Of a stretch of DNA of 64,000 nucleotides, positions 50,612 through 58,349 are shown one piece after another (position 1 is the first letter of the stretch; each line of letters starts with the position of its first letter). The translations under genes were made by a program, and so were the position numbers. Origin of the DNA: Desulfofundulus thermobenzoicus (GTDB lineage Bacteria > Bacillota > Desulfotomaculia > Desulfotomaculales > Desulfovirgulaceae); assembly GCF_009428905.1 (NCBI RefSeq), contig NZ_WHYR01000013.1:1-64000 (forward strand), written 5' to 3'. A model generated the notes under the pieces. It was not told the origin of the DNA and ran no database searches. It saw nothing but the letters and a program-made list of their open reading frames with translations.

Positions 50612-51619
50612 TCAAACTATTTTTCTGGCCGCGCAGACCTGACATAAAAGCTCATCTTCTCCCACCACGGTTTTCTGCACTGCCACCACCTCGCCACAGC
50701 AGGAACATTTAATGTAGTCGCGGCGGCAGGCCGTTTGCGGCGGCCGCAGCGAGACCCTGGACTTCACGAACAAGCTCTCATCGGGAATGCTCAATATCTC
50801 CCGCACGGCATCGTCAATGGCCTGCTGGTATTCTTCTAAATCGGCTGCACTGGCCCGGCCGGCAACGATCCTCTTTTCAATTTCACCCTGGCAGCTGAGG
50901 TCAACAATTGGGTTAATTAAAGCCACCCGCAGGGCCTCCTGCCGGGGTTCAGAACCAGCAGGGAAACTACCAAAGTAATAAACGTGTTTACCCAGATCGT
51001 AGGCAAAAAAGTTCTGATTTCCTATGGTACAGCCCGTCATGAACTGTAAGGCATCTATGGCAGAGGTCATGTTTTCTGCCAAAACAAAGAAATCCTTTGC
51101 CGTTTCGCGCGTAAGGCCCAGTTCTTTTTGAGCAACCAGTCCGACCCGGTAGCCCACGGCCAGTTCCGGGCAAAGATGCCCGTGGTAATAAACGATGTTT
51201 AAAAGGGGCACGGGAACCGCCATCAACTTGCTTGTCCCCTGCGGCAAAGGAGAAGAATTGTTACTGCGGTTTACTGGATACAAAGGAATCACGTTGCTAA
51301 AACCATGACTTTCTTTTTTAGCAGGAACATCGTCCTTCACCCGGTACCTCAAAACCCACATGCTTTTACAAAAAGGATAATCCTCTTTTTCGCGTACCAG
51401 AGTCAAGTTAAAGACGCCTCCATCGGTGAGCAAAAGGTAGTGCAGGTGACCTCCTGTGGACCTGGTTACCAAGATAGGCTCCAGCACCTCGTAGTGTTTG
51501 TTACGCCATTGAAACCCCAGGGGCGTCTGCTGGTGGTTATCGAACTGGACCGATACCTCTTCCTGGATGATGGTAATCTGATCCTGCTGGATCTTTGATA
51601 AAATTTTCCTGATATCCAG
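50612..51619 (-). CDS. FmdE-domain protein with N-terminal domain and zinc ribbon (possible CTG start)
   Basis: A 335-residue protein if started at CTG (51619), 9 nt after AAAGGAG. No ATG/GTG/TTG exists in frame upstream of codon 45, while the codons before it (KILSKIQQDQITIIQEEVSV) read as good protein. The FmdE domain has VYYHGHLCPELAVGYR near residue 145 and a C-terminal DksA-like zinc ribbon (CSCCGEVV ... CQVCAARK). The family is linked to molybdenum formylmethanofuran dehydrogenase but may bind other metals. A leader RNA (51671-51721) and a clear promoter (51848-51876) precede it. Confidence 0.8.
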   Translation of the reverse strand: MDIRKILSKIQQDQITIIQEEVSVQFDNHQQTPLGFQWRNKHYEVLEPILVTRSTGGHLHYLLLTDGGVFNLTLVREKEDYPFCKSMWVLRYRVKDDVPAKKESHGFSNVIPLYPVNRSNNSSPLPQGTSKLMAVPVPLLNIVYYHGHLCPELAVGYRVGLVAQKELGLTRETAKDFFVLAENMTSAIDALQFMTGCTIGNQNFFAYDLGKHVYYFGSFPAGSEPRQEALRVALINPIVDLSCQGEIEKRIVAGRASAADLEEYQQAIDDAVREILSIPDESLFVKSRVSLRPPQTACRRDYIKCSCCGEVVAVQKTVVGEDELLCQVCAARKIV

Positions 51620-51670
51620 GGCAACTCACTCCTTTCACTTGAAAATTTGCACCTGATGCAAAAAGAAAAA

Positions 51671-51721
51671 GCCACGGTGACCCTTTCCTTCGTGAAAAGG
51701 AAGTTGTGGGCCTTCGTGGCC
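51671..51721 (-). ncRNA. Candidate leader RNA, family member d
   Basis: Minus strand: GGCCACGAAGGCCC, inner hairpin TTCCTT/AAGGAA, GGGTC, CGTGGC followed by TTTTTCTTTTT. It lies between the promoter at 51848-51876 and the FmdE gene, about 50 nt before the proposed start. Confidence 0.65.
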
Positions 51722-51847
51722 GTTTATTTTCGCCCGCTTAAATTTATTCTTAAAACCTATCCGTGTTGCACCTGTCCCGGTTAAAAAGGGTCGTTAAACG
51801 AACACGGCTTCTGTACGCGACAAATTCTTCTTTCTTTACTCAACTCC

Positions 51848-51876
51848 AGTTTAAACTAACCGTTAGAAAGTGTCAA
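51848..51876 (-). promoter_or_regulatory. Promoter of the FmdE gene
   Basis: TTGACA (51871-51876), 17-nt spacer, TAAACT (51848-51853) on the minus strand. The spacer contains CTAAC.GTTAG, a small palindrome resembling AAACTAACAGT next to the methyltransferase promoter. Confidence 0.75.
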
Positions 51877-51892
51877 CAAAAAGGTGAATAAT

Positions 51893-52471
51893 CTATACTG
51901 AGCAATCCTTACAGACCGGGCGTCCATCTTGAAAAAAGGCATGATCTTTCATCATTTCTTCGCCGCAACGGCTGCAGGTTATCATCTCCAGGCAGAGCTC
52001 GGGAAGACGTATTTCTGAATCTACAAATTGCATTTCAAAAATTTCTTCCGCCGGGCCTTCCAGGATGTACTTCATCAGGGGTTCCTGGTGGCGGTAAAAC
52101 TCCTCCCGCTCCCCTTCTGTAGCTACGCCGTTGGCCACCTTTTCCATGAGGGTTACAAATTCATCACCTTCCCTGCTCAGCACCCCTGCCTTCAAGCTTA
52201 CCCGCAAAGCTTGCCGCTCTCCCATGCGGGCAAAGGTAAAGACGTATTTGCCGTTGTCCCTGTAGACGAAGTTCCTCTTGCCAAATGTGCAACCCGAGAC
52301 CACCTGCACCGCGTCGGCGGCACAGGTACGGTTTTCCACCACGGCCACCAGGTCGTGCCCGGGAACACCAGCACCCAGTTTTTCCAAAGCAACTTTTGTT
52401 GCCCGGTACCCGATGGCCAGCAAACAACATGGATGCCCGTGAAAGGCTATTACTTTTTCCCAATCGGTCAT
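51893..52471 (-). CDS. FmdE-domain protein with zinc ribbon
   Basis: A 192-residue FmdE protein. The signature is WEKVIAFHGHPCCLLAIGYR, where the usual CPG is CCL, then VVSGCTFGKRNFVYRD and a C-terminal zinc ribbon (CSRCGEEM ... CKDC). ATG at 52471 follows GAGGAGGGG. It is the second FmdE in tandem with the gene at 50.6 kb (273 bp apart) and is preceded by leader RNA e. Metal binding is likely through the His-x-His and Cys; the reaction is unknown. Confidence 0.82.
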   Translation of the reverse strand: MTDWEKVIAFHGHPCCLLAIGYRATKVALEKLGAGVPGHDLVAVVENRTCAADAVQVVSGCTFGKRNFVYRDNGKYVFTFARMGERQALRVSLKAGVLSREGDEFVTLMEKVANGVATEGEREEFYRHQEPLMKYILEGPAEEIFEMQFVDSEIRLPELCLEMITCSRCGEEMMKDHAFFQDGRPVCKDCSV

Positions 52472-52624
52472 CCGAAAGCCCCTCCTCTCTTTAAAACACG
52501 GATTGATAAGGGCCGCACAGTCCATCAACTAGACATATGCAAGTAACACGCGCAGTTACATAGCAGCACCATGAACCAGAGCACTGGATGCAGGGATATC
52601 CAACCCCAAAGTAATAAAACACAA

Positions 52625-52676
52625 GCCATGAAAACCCACCCCTCGCTTCGACGAGGCACTAAGGTCCTTCATGGCC
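52625..52676 (-). ncRNA. Candidate leader RNA, family member e
   Basis: Minus strand: GGCCATGAAGGACC, inner hairpin CCTCG/CGAGG, GGTGGGTT, TTCATGGC followed by TTGTGTTTTATT. About 155 nt before the FmdE gene. Confidence 0.6.
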
Positions 52677-52851
52677 TTAAAATGGACACTATCAAAATGA
52701 TTCGCTTTGCTTCCCCAAATTCCTCCTCCTTGTTTAAATTTTCTCAACTCCTTGTGTTCGATACCGCGCAGGCTCATAATCTGTTTCATTCGAGAACTCT
52801 AAAACCGGCCGGACCGAGCAGCCAAATGAATAGTTCTAAATGTGAAATATA

Positions 52852-52880
52852 TTGACCATCAAATTTTTTGATGGTATATT
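52852..52880 (+). promoter_or_regulatory. Promoter with overlapping palindromic operator of the MarR gene
   Basis: TTGACC (52852-52857), 17-nt spacer, TATATT (52875-52880). A perfect palindrome ACCATCAAA-TTT-TTTGATGGT (52855-52875) fills the spacer, the expected site for MarR autorepression. Confidence 0.75.
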
Positions 52881-52903
52881 TACTTGGAAAGACAGGTGAT
52901 GTG

Positions 52904-53335
52904 ATGAACAATAACGAGCAGTTGATCACTGAAAAAATTGCCGATGCGCTCTGGCAAATCTGGCGTTACTGGCGTTTGACGTCACACCCGGTAAAACAGG
53001 GTAAGATTACACCTGAGCAGTACTGGGTTTTGCACATCCTGCACCGGTTTGGGCCACAGCGGATTAAAGACATTGCCGTTCGCATGGGTACCGGCTCAAG
53101 CGCGGTGACCATCACTGTCAAGAGACTCGAACGGGATGGCCTGGTATGCAGAAAACGAGGAACGGAAGACGAGCGGGTGGTAACTGTGTATCTCACCGAG
53201 CACGGGCAGGCAGTATTTCACGCCTGGCGGCAGGAAAGGCACCGGGTTTTATCAGCCCTTTTTGAACCGCTCGACGGGGAGGAAAAACGCCAGCTTTACA
53301 GCCTGCTGGAGAAAGTGCTGGGGCAGATGAAATAA
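52904..53335 (+). CDS. MarR-family transcriptional regulator
   Basis: A 143-residue winged-helix regulator with PEQYWVLHILHRFGPQRIKD, the recognition region GTGSSAVTITVKRLERDGLV and wing RKRGTEDERVVTVYLT. ATG at 52904 follows ACAGGTGATG. It probably represses itself and the ABC-2 exporter genes that start 13 bp after its stop. Confidence 0.9.
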   Translation: MNNNEQLITEKIADALWQIWRYWRLTSHPVKQGKITPEQYWVLHILHRFGPQRIKDIAVRMGTGSSAVTITVKRLERDGLVCRKRGTEDERVVTVYLTEHGQAVFHAWRQERHRVLSALFEPLDGEEKRQLYSLLEKVLGQMK

Positions 53336-53348
53336 GGAGCGGTGTCCG

Positions 53349-54149
53349 GTGGAGGTAATTGTCGAGGTTGAACAACTGAAAAAATCCTTCGGCAAACACA
53401 CCGCGGTAAAAGGTGTTTCTTTTAACATTGCAGCCGGGGAGGTTTTTGGCCTGCTGGGGCCAAACGGAGCGGGTAAGACAACCATCGTACGCATGTTGAC
53501 CACCCTCTTACTGCCTGATAGCGGCCGGGCAACGGTCTGCGGTTACGATGTGCGCCGGCAGGCGGCCCGGGTACGGCAATGTATCGGTTATGTACCCCAG
53601 GCCCTGTCGGTGGATGGGGCACTCACCGGCTATGAAAACATGATGATTTTTGCCAAACTGCTCGGTTTAAAAGGAAGAGAAAGAGAAAGGCGTATTGCCG
53701 ACCTGCTGCATTTCATGCAACTGGAAGATGCCGCCGGCCGGCTGGTGCGCACCTATTCCGGCGGTATGGTGCGGCGGCTGGAAATCGGCCAGGCCGTACT
53801 CCATTACCCGCGCGTGCTTTTCCTGGATGAGCCCACGGTGGGGCTGGACCCGGTGGCCCGCAGGGGAGTCTGGGAAATACTCGCGAAGCTACGCCGGGCT
53901 TCCCGTATGGCCATCCTGCTCACCACTCACTATATGGAAGAGGCCGATACAGTCTGTAATCGAATTGGCATACTTAATCGTGGCGAAATGGTGGTTACCG
54001 GCACGCCGGAGGAATTAAAGGCACTGGTGGGTAACCCCGGTGCTTCCATGGATGATGTATTTACTTATTTTACCGGTAATTTTTTGGATGCGGGGGGAGA
54101 TTTTCGTGGAATCAGACAGGTTCGCCACATCAGCCGCCGCCTCGGTTGA
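53349..54149 (+). CDS. ABC-2 transporter ATP-binding protein (DrrA-like)
   Basis: A 266-residue ATPase with Walker A GPNGAGKTT, signature YSGGMVRRLE, Walker B VLFLDEPTVGLDP and H-loop TTHYMEEAD. GTG at 53349 follows AAGGAGCGG. Its 3' end overlaps the permease gene by 44 bp. DrrA-type ATPases export drugs or lipids (family knowledge); induction via the MarR gene upstream is likely. Confidence 0.9.
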   Translation: MEVIVEVEQLKKSFGKHTAVKGVSFNIAAGEVFGLLGPNGAGKTTIVRMLTTLLLPDSGRATVCGYDVRRQAARVRQCIGYVPQALSVDGALTGYENMMIFAKLLGLKGRERERRIADLLHFMQLEDAAGRLVRTYSGGMVRRLEIGQAVLHYPRVLFLDEPTVGLDPVARRGVWEILAKLRRASRMAILLTTHYMEEADTVCNRIGILNRGEMVVTGTPEELKALVGNPGASMDDVFTYFTGNFLDAGGDFRGIRQVRHISRRLG

Positions 54150-54939
54150 ACCGGCGGCAAAATCAGGCGGCACAGTGCTGCAGGCACTAACAGACATGGT
54201 GGTCATTATTGAAATGGAACTGCGCAAGCTGCGCCACGAACCGACGGAGCTGTTCACCCGGGCCGTGCAGCCTGTGCTCTGGCTGCTGATTTTCGGCCAG
54301 GCTTTCAGCAAGGTACGCGCATTTGACACAGGCGGGGTAACTTACCAGACTTATATGACCCCCGGCATCCTCTCGCAGTCGGTGATGTTTACAGCTATCT
54401 TCTTTGGTCTTTCGACTATCTGGGAAAGAGATATGGGTATACTGCAAAAGTTTCTGGCCATGCCCATACCCCGGTTGGCGCTGGTGCTGGGCAAGGCTCT
54501 GGCGGCCGGAGTACGTGCCTTAAGCCAGGTAATCATCATTTTCCTGCTTGCGGCCATAACCGGCATACCCCTGCACTGGCACCCGGCCCTCCTGTTAGCA
54601 GCAGCCGGTGTGGTCATACTGGGAGCCGTATTTTTTGCCACCCTGTCCATGATTATTGCCGCCATTGTTAAAACCCGTGAACGTTTCATGGGTATCGGCC
54701 AGTTAATCACCATGCCCTTGTTTTTTGCTTCCAACGCACTGTATCCCATCTCCATCATGCCCGACTGGCTGCGCGTGGTGGCATCGGTCAACCCGCTAAG
54801 CTATATGGTGGACTTCCTGCGTGGCGCCCTTGTTGCCGGCCAATTGACCAACTGGCAGGCGGACGTAGGAGTTTTGCTGGTAGCCTGCATTCTGGCTACA
54901 GCAGTGGGCACATACCTTTATCCCAGGGTAATCGCTTGA
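54106..54939 (+). CDS. ABC-2 type permease (DrrB-like)
   Basis: A 277-residue permease with six hydrophobic helices, N-terminal ALTDMVVIIEMELRKLRHEP and the conserved MVDFLRGALVAGQLT near the end. GTG at 54106 follows GGGGGGAGA and lies within the ATPase gene. It forms an exporter with that ATPase. The function of the MarR-ATPase-permease trio is probably drug efflux. Confidence 0.9.
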   Translation: MESDRFATSAAASVEPAAKSGGTVLQALTDMVVIIEMELRKLRHEPTELFTRAVQPVLWLLIFGQAFSKVRAFDTGGVTYQTYMTPGILSQSVMFTAIFFGLSTIWERDMGILQKFLAMPIPRLALVLGKALAAGVRALSQVIIIFLLAAITGIPLHWHPALLLAAAGVVILGAVFFATLSMIIAAIVKTRERFMGIGQLITMPLFFASNALYPISIMPDWLRVVASVNPLSYMVDFLRGALVAGQLTNWQADVGVLLVACILATAVGTYLYPRVIA

Positions 54940-55055
54940 TCTTAGCCGTCTAATATTTTCAGCCTGAGCCAGCCTGCACCCAGCACGTGCCCGATAAAAT
55001 TAAATCCCACCCGGCGTCAGATTTCAAGCCCTTCGCGTAACGTGAAAACGGGGCT

Positions 55056-55241
55056 AAAAAAGAACGGGGCATGTGGGGGTGACCAGACCCCACATGCCAG
55101 GACGAAAGGAGGTACAGCATGCAGGGTTGACCAGGCCCTGCATACCCGTTGTGAGAAGGAGTTGGCCCGTTTACCGGGGATCCCGTCCGGCAAACAGGTA
55201 TAGGGTTAAAAGCTAAAGCCAAGGTTTAGCTTAGACCCCCG
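55056..55241 (-). ncRNA. Candidate structured RNA, copy 1
   Basis: Minus strand hairpins: AAGCTAAA/TTTAGCTT; GTTTGCCGG/CCGGTAAAC; GTATGCAGGG/CCCTGCATGC with loop CCTGGTCAA; GCATGTGGGG/CCCCCACATGC with loop TCTGGTCA, then TTCTTTTTTA. The last hairpin plus U run is a terminator. About 85-90% identical to 57941-58128. No coding frame fits both copies. Confidence 0.6.
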
Positions 55242-55299
55242 AAAGTTGGAAGAACGCAGCTTGACCTTACGTCCGGCCTTGCACCGGAGAAAACAAGAA

Positions 55300-55351
55300 A
55301 ACCATGAAAGCCTGCCTCCTTCCTCTGGAGGGAAACAGCACCTTCATGGTT
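55300..55351 (-). ncRNA. Candidate leader RNA, family member f
   Basis: Minus strand: AACCATGAAGGTGCTG, inner hairpin CCTCC/GGAGG, CAGGC, TTCATGGTT followed by TTCTTGTTTTC. It has no gene directly behind it other than the structured RNA (orphan). Confidence 0.6.
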
Positions 55352-55693
55352 GCCTTTACGCTTTTTCCTGCTTTGTGTCAAAACAATCATTAAACGGTGG
55401 CTTCTGCCACCACTTTTATTTTTATTCATTTACACTTTCGCCGTGGTGCAACCAGTGTTTTTTAACACTATCCGCCGGGATACGTGAAACAGCATCCATC
55501 CTCTGTACAATTATTATACTGCTTCTCCCTGTATAAAGTCAATTAAAATTTTAAAAGATCTGCAACGCACAAATGCCGATCCGGGCCGCATCAGTCACCT
55601 GCAGGCACATATAAGCGACGGCGAAAAATTGCTGCAGGAAATTAAATCGCTCCACCTGCATTAAACGAGGGGGTCTATACAGCTCCCTCTTTT

Positions 55694-56434
55694 TTACCTG
55701 ACCCTTTTCACCACCATTACGCCAGCAACAAACAACACCGCCGCATACCCCACCAGCACTGCCAGGGATACGGGCAGAAGCCCGTCCCCGCGGGCCAGGG
55801 CACGTAAGGCATGGCTGGAGTGAGTTAAGGGCAGCACCTCTATTATATATGCTACGGCCCCGGGCAGGCGGTCGGGGGAAAAGAAGGTACCGCAGAGAAA
55901 GGACATGGGCAAAATAACAAAAGTAGAAAAGTTGGCCATATCCTCGTGGGAGTTGATGGTCATGGCCGCCACCACTCCCAGGGCGGCAAAGAGAAAACAG
56001 GTGAGGATGACCACCAGGAAAAACCACCCATTTATAGCAGGGTGGGCTCCAAACACAAAAGCCAGTGCCAGAATGATCAAAGAAGCAATCAGCCCGCGCA
56101 CGGTGCCCGCCAGCACTTTGCCCAGCACAAAAGCACCGGCGCCGATGGGAGCAATCAGGTATTCCTCTAAGGTTTTGTGGTACAGGCGGCTCATATTCAG
56201 GGAAACGCCCACGGCGTTAAAGCTGGTATTCATGGCCGAAAGGGCGATAATCCCGGGCACTACAAATTCCAGATAGTTGCCCCCATTCATTTGAATCCCC
56301 CGGCCCAGCCCCCAGCCAAAGGCCACCAGATATAAAAGGGGGCTGACCAGCCGGGAAGCAAAGAATTTAACAAAGGTGCGCCTGAAAACCACCATTTCCC
56401 GCCAGAATACGGTGTAGAAATCGATCTCAATCAC
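55694..56434 (-). CDS. ABC-2 type permease (second exporter)
   Basis: A 246-residue permease with six helices, including FALVFGAHPAINGWFFL-like hydrophobic runs and the conserved NFSTFVILPMSFLCGTFF and LPLTHSSHALRALARG segments. GTG at 56434 overlaps the ATPase gene by 8 bp. The exported substrate is unknown; the sequence resembles the NodJ/DrrB group. Confidence 0.87.
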   Translation of the reverse strand: MIEIDFYTVFWREMVVFRRTFVKFFASRLVSPLLYLVAFGWGLGRGIQMNGGNYLEFVVPGIIALSAMNTSFNAVGVSLNMSRLYHKTLEEYLIAPIGAGAFVLGKVLAGTVRGLIASLIILALAFVFGAHPAINGWFFLVVILTCFLFAALGVVAAMTINSHEDMANFSTFVILPMSFLCGTFFSPDRLPGAVAYIIEVLPLTHSSHALRALARGDGLLPVSLAVLVGYAAVLFVAGVMVVKRVR

Positions 56435-57266
56435 CCACCTTACGCCCGGTTAGCTCGACGAAAACATCTTCCAGGTTGGATTCCCGGATTAAAACATTTC
56501 CATCCAGCTGGCCGGCATAGGCCAGGGCCCTATCACGGCTGGGAAAAAGTTTATAACCGGTATCCTTACCTCCAAAAGATTCCACCACCACTTCTCCTAC
56601 CTTTTGCTTTAATTCCCGGGGTGTCCCCAGGGCAATCAACCGGCCTTTATCCATAATGCCCACACGGTGGCAGAGAACTTCTGCTTCTTCAATGTAATGG
56701 GTGGTTAAAAGGACAGTCATGCCTTCACTGTTCATCCGCCGGATTAAGTCCCAGATCTTGCGGCGGGTCTGGGGGTCCAGACCCACGGTAGGTTCGTCTA
56801 AGAAAAGAACTTTTGGGTTGTGCATCAATGCCCGGGCAATCATCAGCCGGCGTTTCATGCCTCCGGAAAATTTGCTCACCAGATCCCCTGCCCGCTCCCG
56901 GAGTTCCACGTAGTCGAGGAGTTCCTCGATTCTCTCCTGCCGGCGGGAAGCAGGAATCCTGTGCAGGCGCCCGTGCAGTTCCAGGTTTTCCCGGGCGGTC
57001 AACTCCTGGTCCAGGTTCATATGCTGGGGCACCACGCCGATTTCCTTTTTCACCCTGTCCAGATCCCGCATAACATCATAGCCGTTAATTAAGGCCGCGC
57101 CGCCGGTAGGTTTGGTGAGCATGGTCAGCATCCTTATAGTGGTAGTCTTACCGGCACCGTTGGGACCGAGCAGGGCGAAGATCTCCCCTTTCTCAATATG
57201 CAGGTCCAGGCCGGCTACAGCGACAATGTTTCCGTAATGTTTGGTCAGCTGGCGAAGCTCAATCAC
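56427..57266 (-). CDS. ABC-2 transporter ATP-binding protein (second exporter)
   Basis: A 279-residue DrrA/NodI-like ATPase. Walker A GPNGAGKTT, signature FSGGMKRRL, Walker B VLFLDEPTVGLDP, H-loop TTHYIEEAE. GTG at 57266 follows GGAGG with 8 nt spacing; the longer upstream frame is out of family. It partners the permease overlapping its 3' end. Confidence 0.9.
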   Translation of the reverse strand: MIELRQLTKHYGNIVAVAGLDLHIEKGEIFALLGPNGAGKTTTIRMLTMLTKPTGGAALINGYDVMRDLDRVKKEIGVVPQHMNLDQELTARENLELHGRLHRIPASRRQERIEELLDYVELRERAGDLVSKFSGGMKRRLMIARALMHNPKVLFLDEPTVGLDPQTRRKIWDLIRRMNSEGMTVLLTTHYIEEAEVLCHRVGIMDKGRLIALGTPRELKQKVGEVVVESFGGKDTGYKLFPSRDRALAYAGQLDGNVLIRESNLEDVFVELTGRKVGD

Positions 57267-57336
57267 TCTGCAAACCTCCGGCTCAATGTCACTGCACGTA
57301 AAAACCGGCCACACCCTCCCCGCACGCGTCTTCATA

Positions 57337-57453
57337 TTACCGGTGGCTGTGGCCGTGGTGATAATCGTGAGCATGGCGTGCCTTTTGTCCGCCCATGATC
57401 ACCTGTAGCTTCTCCCGGTCAATATCCATTTCCTGGAAAGGCTTGCGGCACAT
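57337..57453 (-). other. Short His-rich reading frame after the DUF3842 gene
   Basis: Minus strand: MCRKPFQEMDIDREKLQVIM, then a His-rich tail HAHDYHHGHSHR ending at TAA (57337-57339). In frame, protein-like sequence ARERVKAVFEALLHR continues upstream without a start and overlaps the DUF3842 end. It may be the tail of a split metal chaperone-like gene. Confidence 0.4.
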
Positions 57454-57481
57454 GCGGTGGAGTAGAGCTTCAAAAACGGCT

Positions 57482-57916
57482 TTAACCCTTTCCCGCGCAC
57501 CTGGCAGCCATTATAGTCTTCACCCGTTCTACCAGAAAATCAATCAAATGGGGTAGCGGCTCGGCAACTACCCCCACTATCTCTACATTGGAGCGATTCA
57601 GGTGCAAAAGAATCTTTCTCGCAGGGCTCTTCGCCACCGCTTCGGCCATGGCCGGGGTGAATTCCCCCAGCATGCTGTGGGGCATCAGCACGGCAATGGT
57701 GCCCACAATAATGTCCACCTTATCCGCATTGTAAATAACGGCATTTTCGCCGCTGGCTGCATCGTTGGCCCCTGCCTTGAGCATCAATGCCGCCGCCATG
57801 GCGTTGGTACCCAGGGCGATGATTTCCACATCGTCCTTGGGCAGGGCTTTTCGCAACTTTTCCACGATGACCCGGCCAATGCCCCCGCCCTGCCCGTCAA
57901 TTACTGCTATACGCAT
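57482..57916 (-). CDS. DUF3842 protein
   Basis: A 144-residue protein with the DUF3842 pattern: MRIAVIDGQGGGIGRVIVEK, the ALGTNAMAAALMLKAGAND block, DIIVGTIAVLMPHSMLGEFT and NRSNVEIVGV. The N-terminus resembles a Rossmann fold. Function unknown. ATG at 57916 follows GGAGGAGC. It lies behind the second structured RNA copy and leader RNA g. Confidence 0.8.
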   Translation of the reverse strand: MRIAVIDGQGGGIGRVIVEKLRKALPKDDVEIIALGTNAMAAALMLKAGANDAASGENAVIYNADKVDIIVGTIAVLMPHSMLGEFTPAMAEAVAKSPARKILLHLNRSNVEIVGVVAEPLPHLIDFLVERVKTIMAARCAGKG

Positions 57917-57940
57917 GCCTTTTGCTGCTCCTCCAAATTT

Positions 57941-58128
57941 TAAAAAAAGAAGTGGGGGCATGTGGGGGTGACCAGTCCCCACATGCCAGGACGAAAGGAG
58001 GTACAGCATGCAGGGTTGACCAGACCACTGCATACTCGTTGGGAAGGGGTCGGACCCGTTTACCGGGGATCCCGTCCGGTAAACAGGTATGAGGTTAAAA
58101 GCTAACGCCAAGGTTTAGCTTAGGACCC
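57941..58128 (-). ncRNA. Candidate structured RNA, copy 2
   Basis: As for 55056-55241: GCTAACG/CGTTAGC-type first hairpin, GTTTACCGG/CCGGTAAAC, TGCAG/CTGCA with loop containing CTGGTCA, and GCATGTGGGG/CCCCCACATGC with loop ACTGGTCA. It ends TTCTTTTTTT, 25 nt before the DUF3842 ribosome site, so the terminator could regulate that gene. Confidence 0.62.
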
Positions 58129-58186
58129 CCGCAGTTAAACCGCGGCTGATGCCGCACTGCCTGCCCCGGGCAGGCAAAAATAAGAA

Positions 58187-58237
58187 AACCATGAAAGCCT
58201 GACCTCCTCCCTGGAGGAAAACAGCACCTTCATGGTT
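58187..58237 (-). ncRNA. Candidate leader RNA, family member g
   Basis: Minus strand: AACCATGAAGGTGCTG, inner hairpin CCTCC/GGAGG, CAGGC, TTCATGGTT followed by TTCTTATTTTT. Near-duplicate of member f, with the same downstream structured RNA. Confidence 0.6.
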
Positions 58238-58349
58238 GCCTGTACTCTAAACTTTGAATTCAATTGCCGAATAGTGGTCCCTAAATGGTCCCTGAAGCCA
58301 GGCGGCTTCTGCCGCCCATTAATTTCATAAAAGTTGTTCGCCATTAAAT

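Larger units (their letters stand above)
54940..55693. other. Long intergenic region carrying the duplicated structured RNA and leader hairpin f
   Basis: 750 bp with no gene on either strand. It holds the structured RNA at 55056-55241, leader RNA f (55300-55351) and a GGTGGCTTCTGCCACC hairpin at about 55395. All three recur in the same order at 57.9-58.3 kb. Confidence 0.6.

Noticed and set aside
51671-51721. Moco or c-di-GMP riboswitch identity for the leader family
   Set aside because: The length (about 50 nt) and lack of the known core sequences do not fit; no known class could be named with confidence.
54959-55222. Minus-strand open frame across the structured RNA
   Set aside because: It has no family similarity, includes the terminator hairpin and is repeated in the other copy as part of a longer frame with different ends; better explained as structured RNA.
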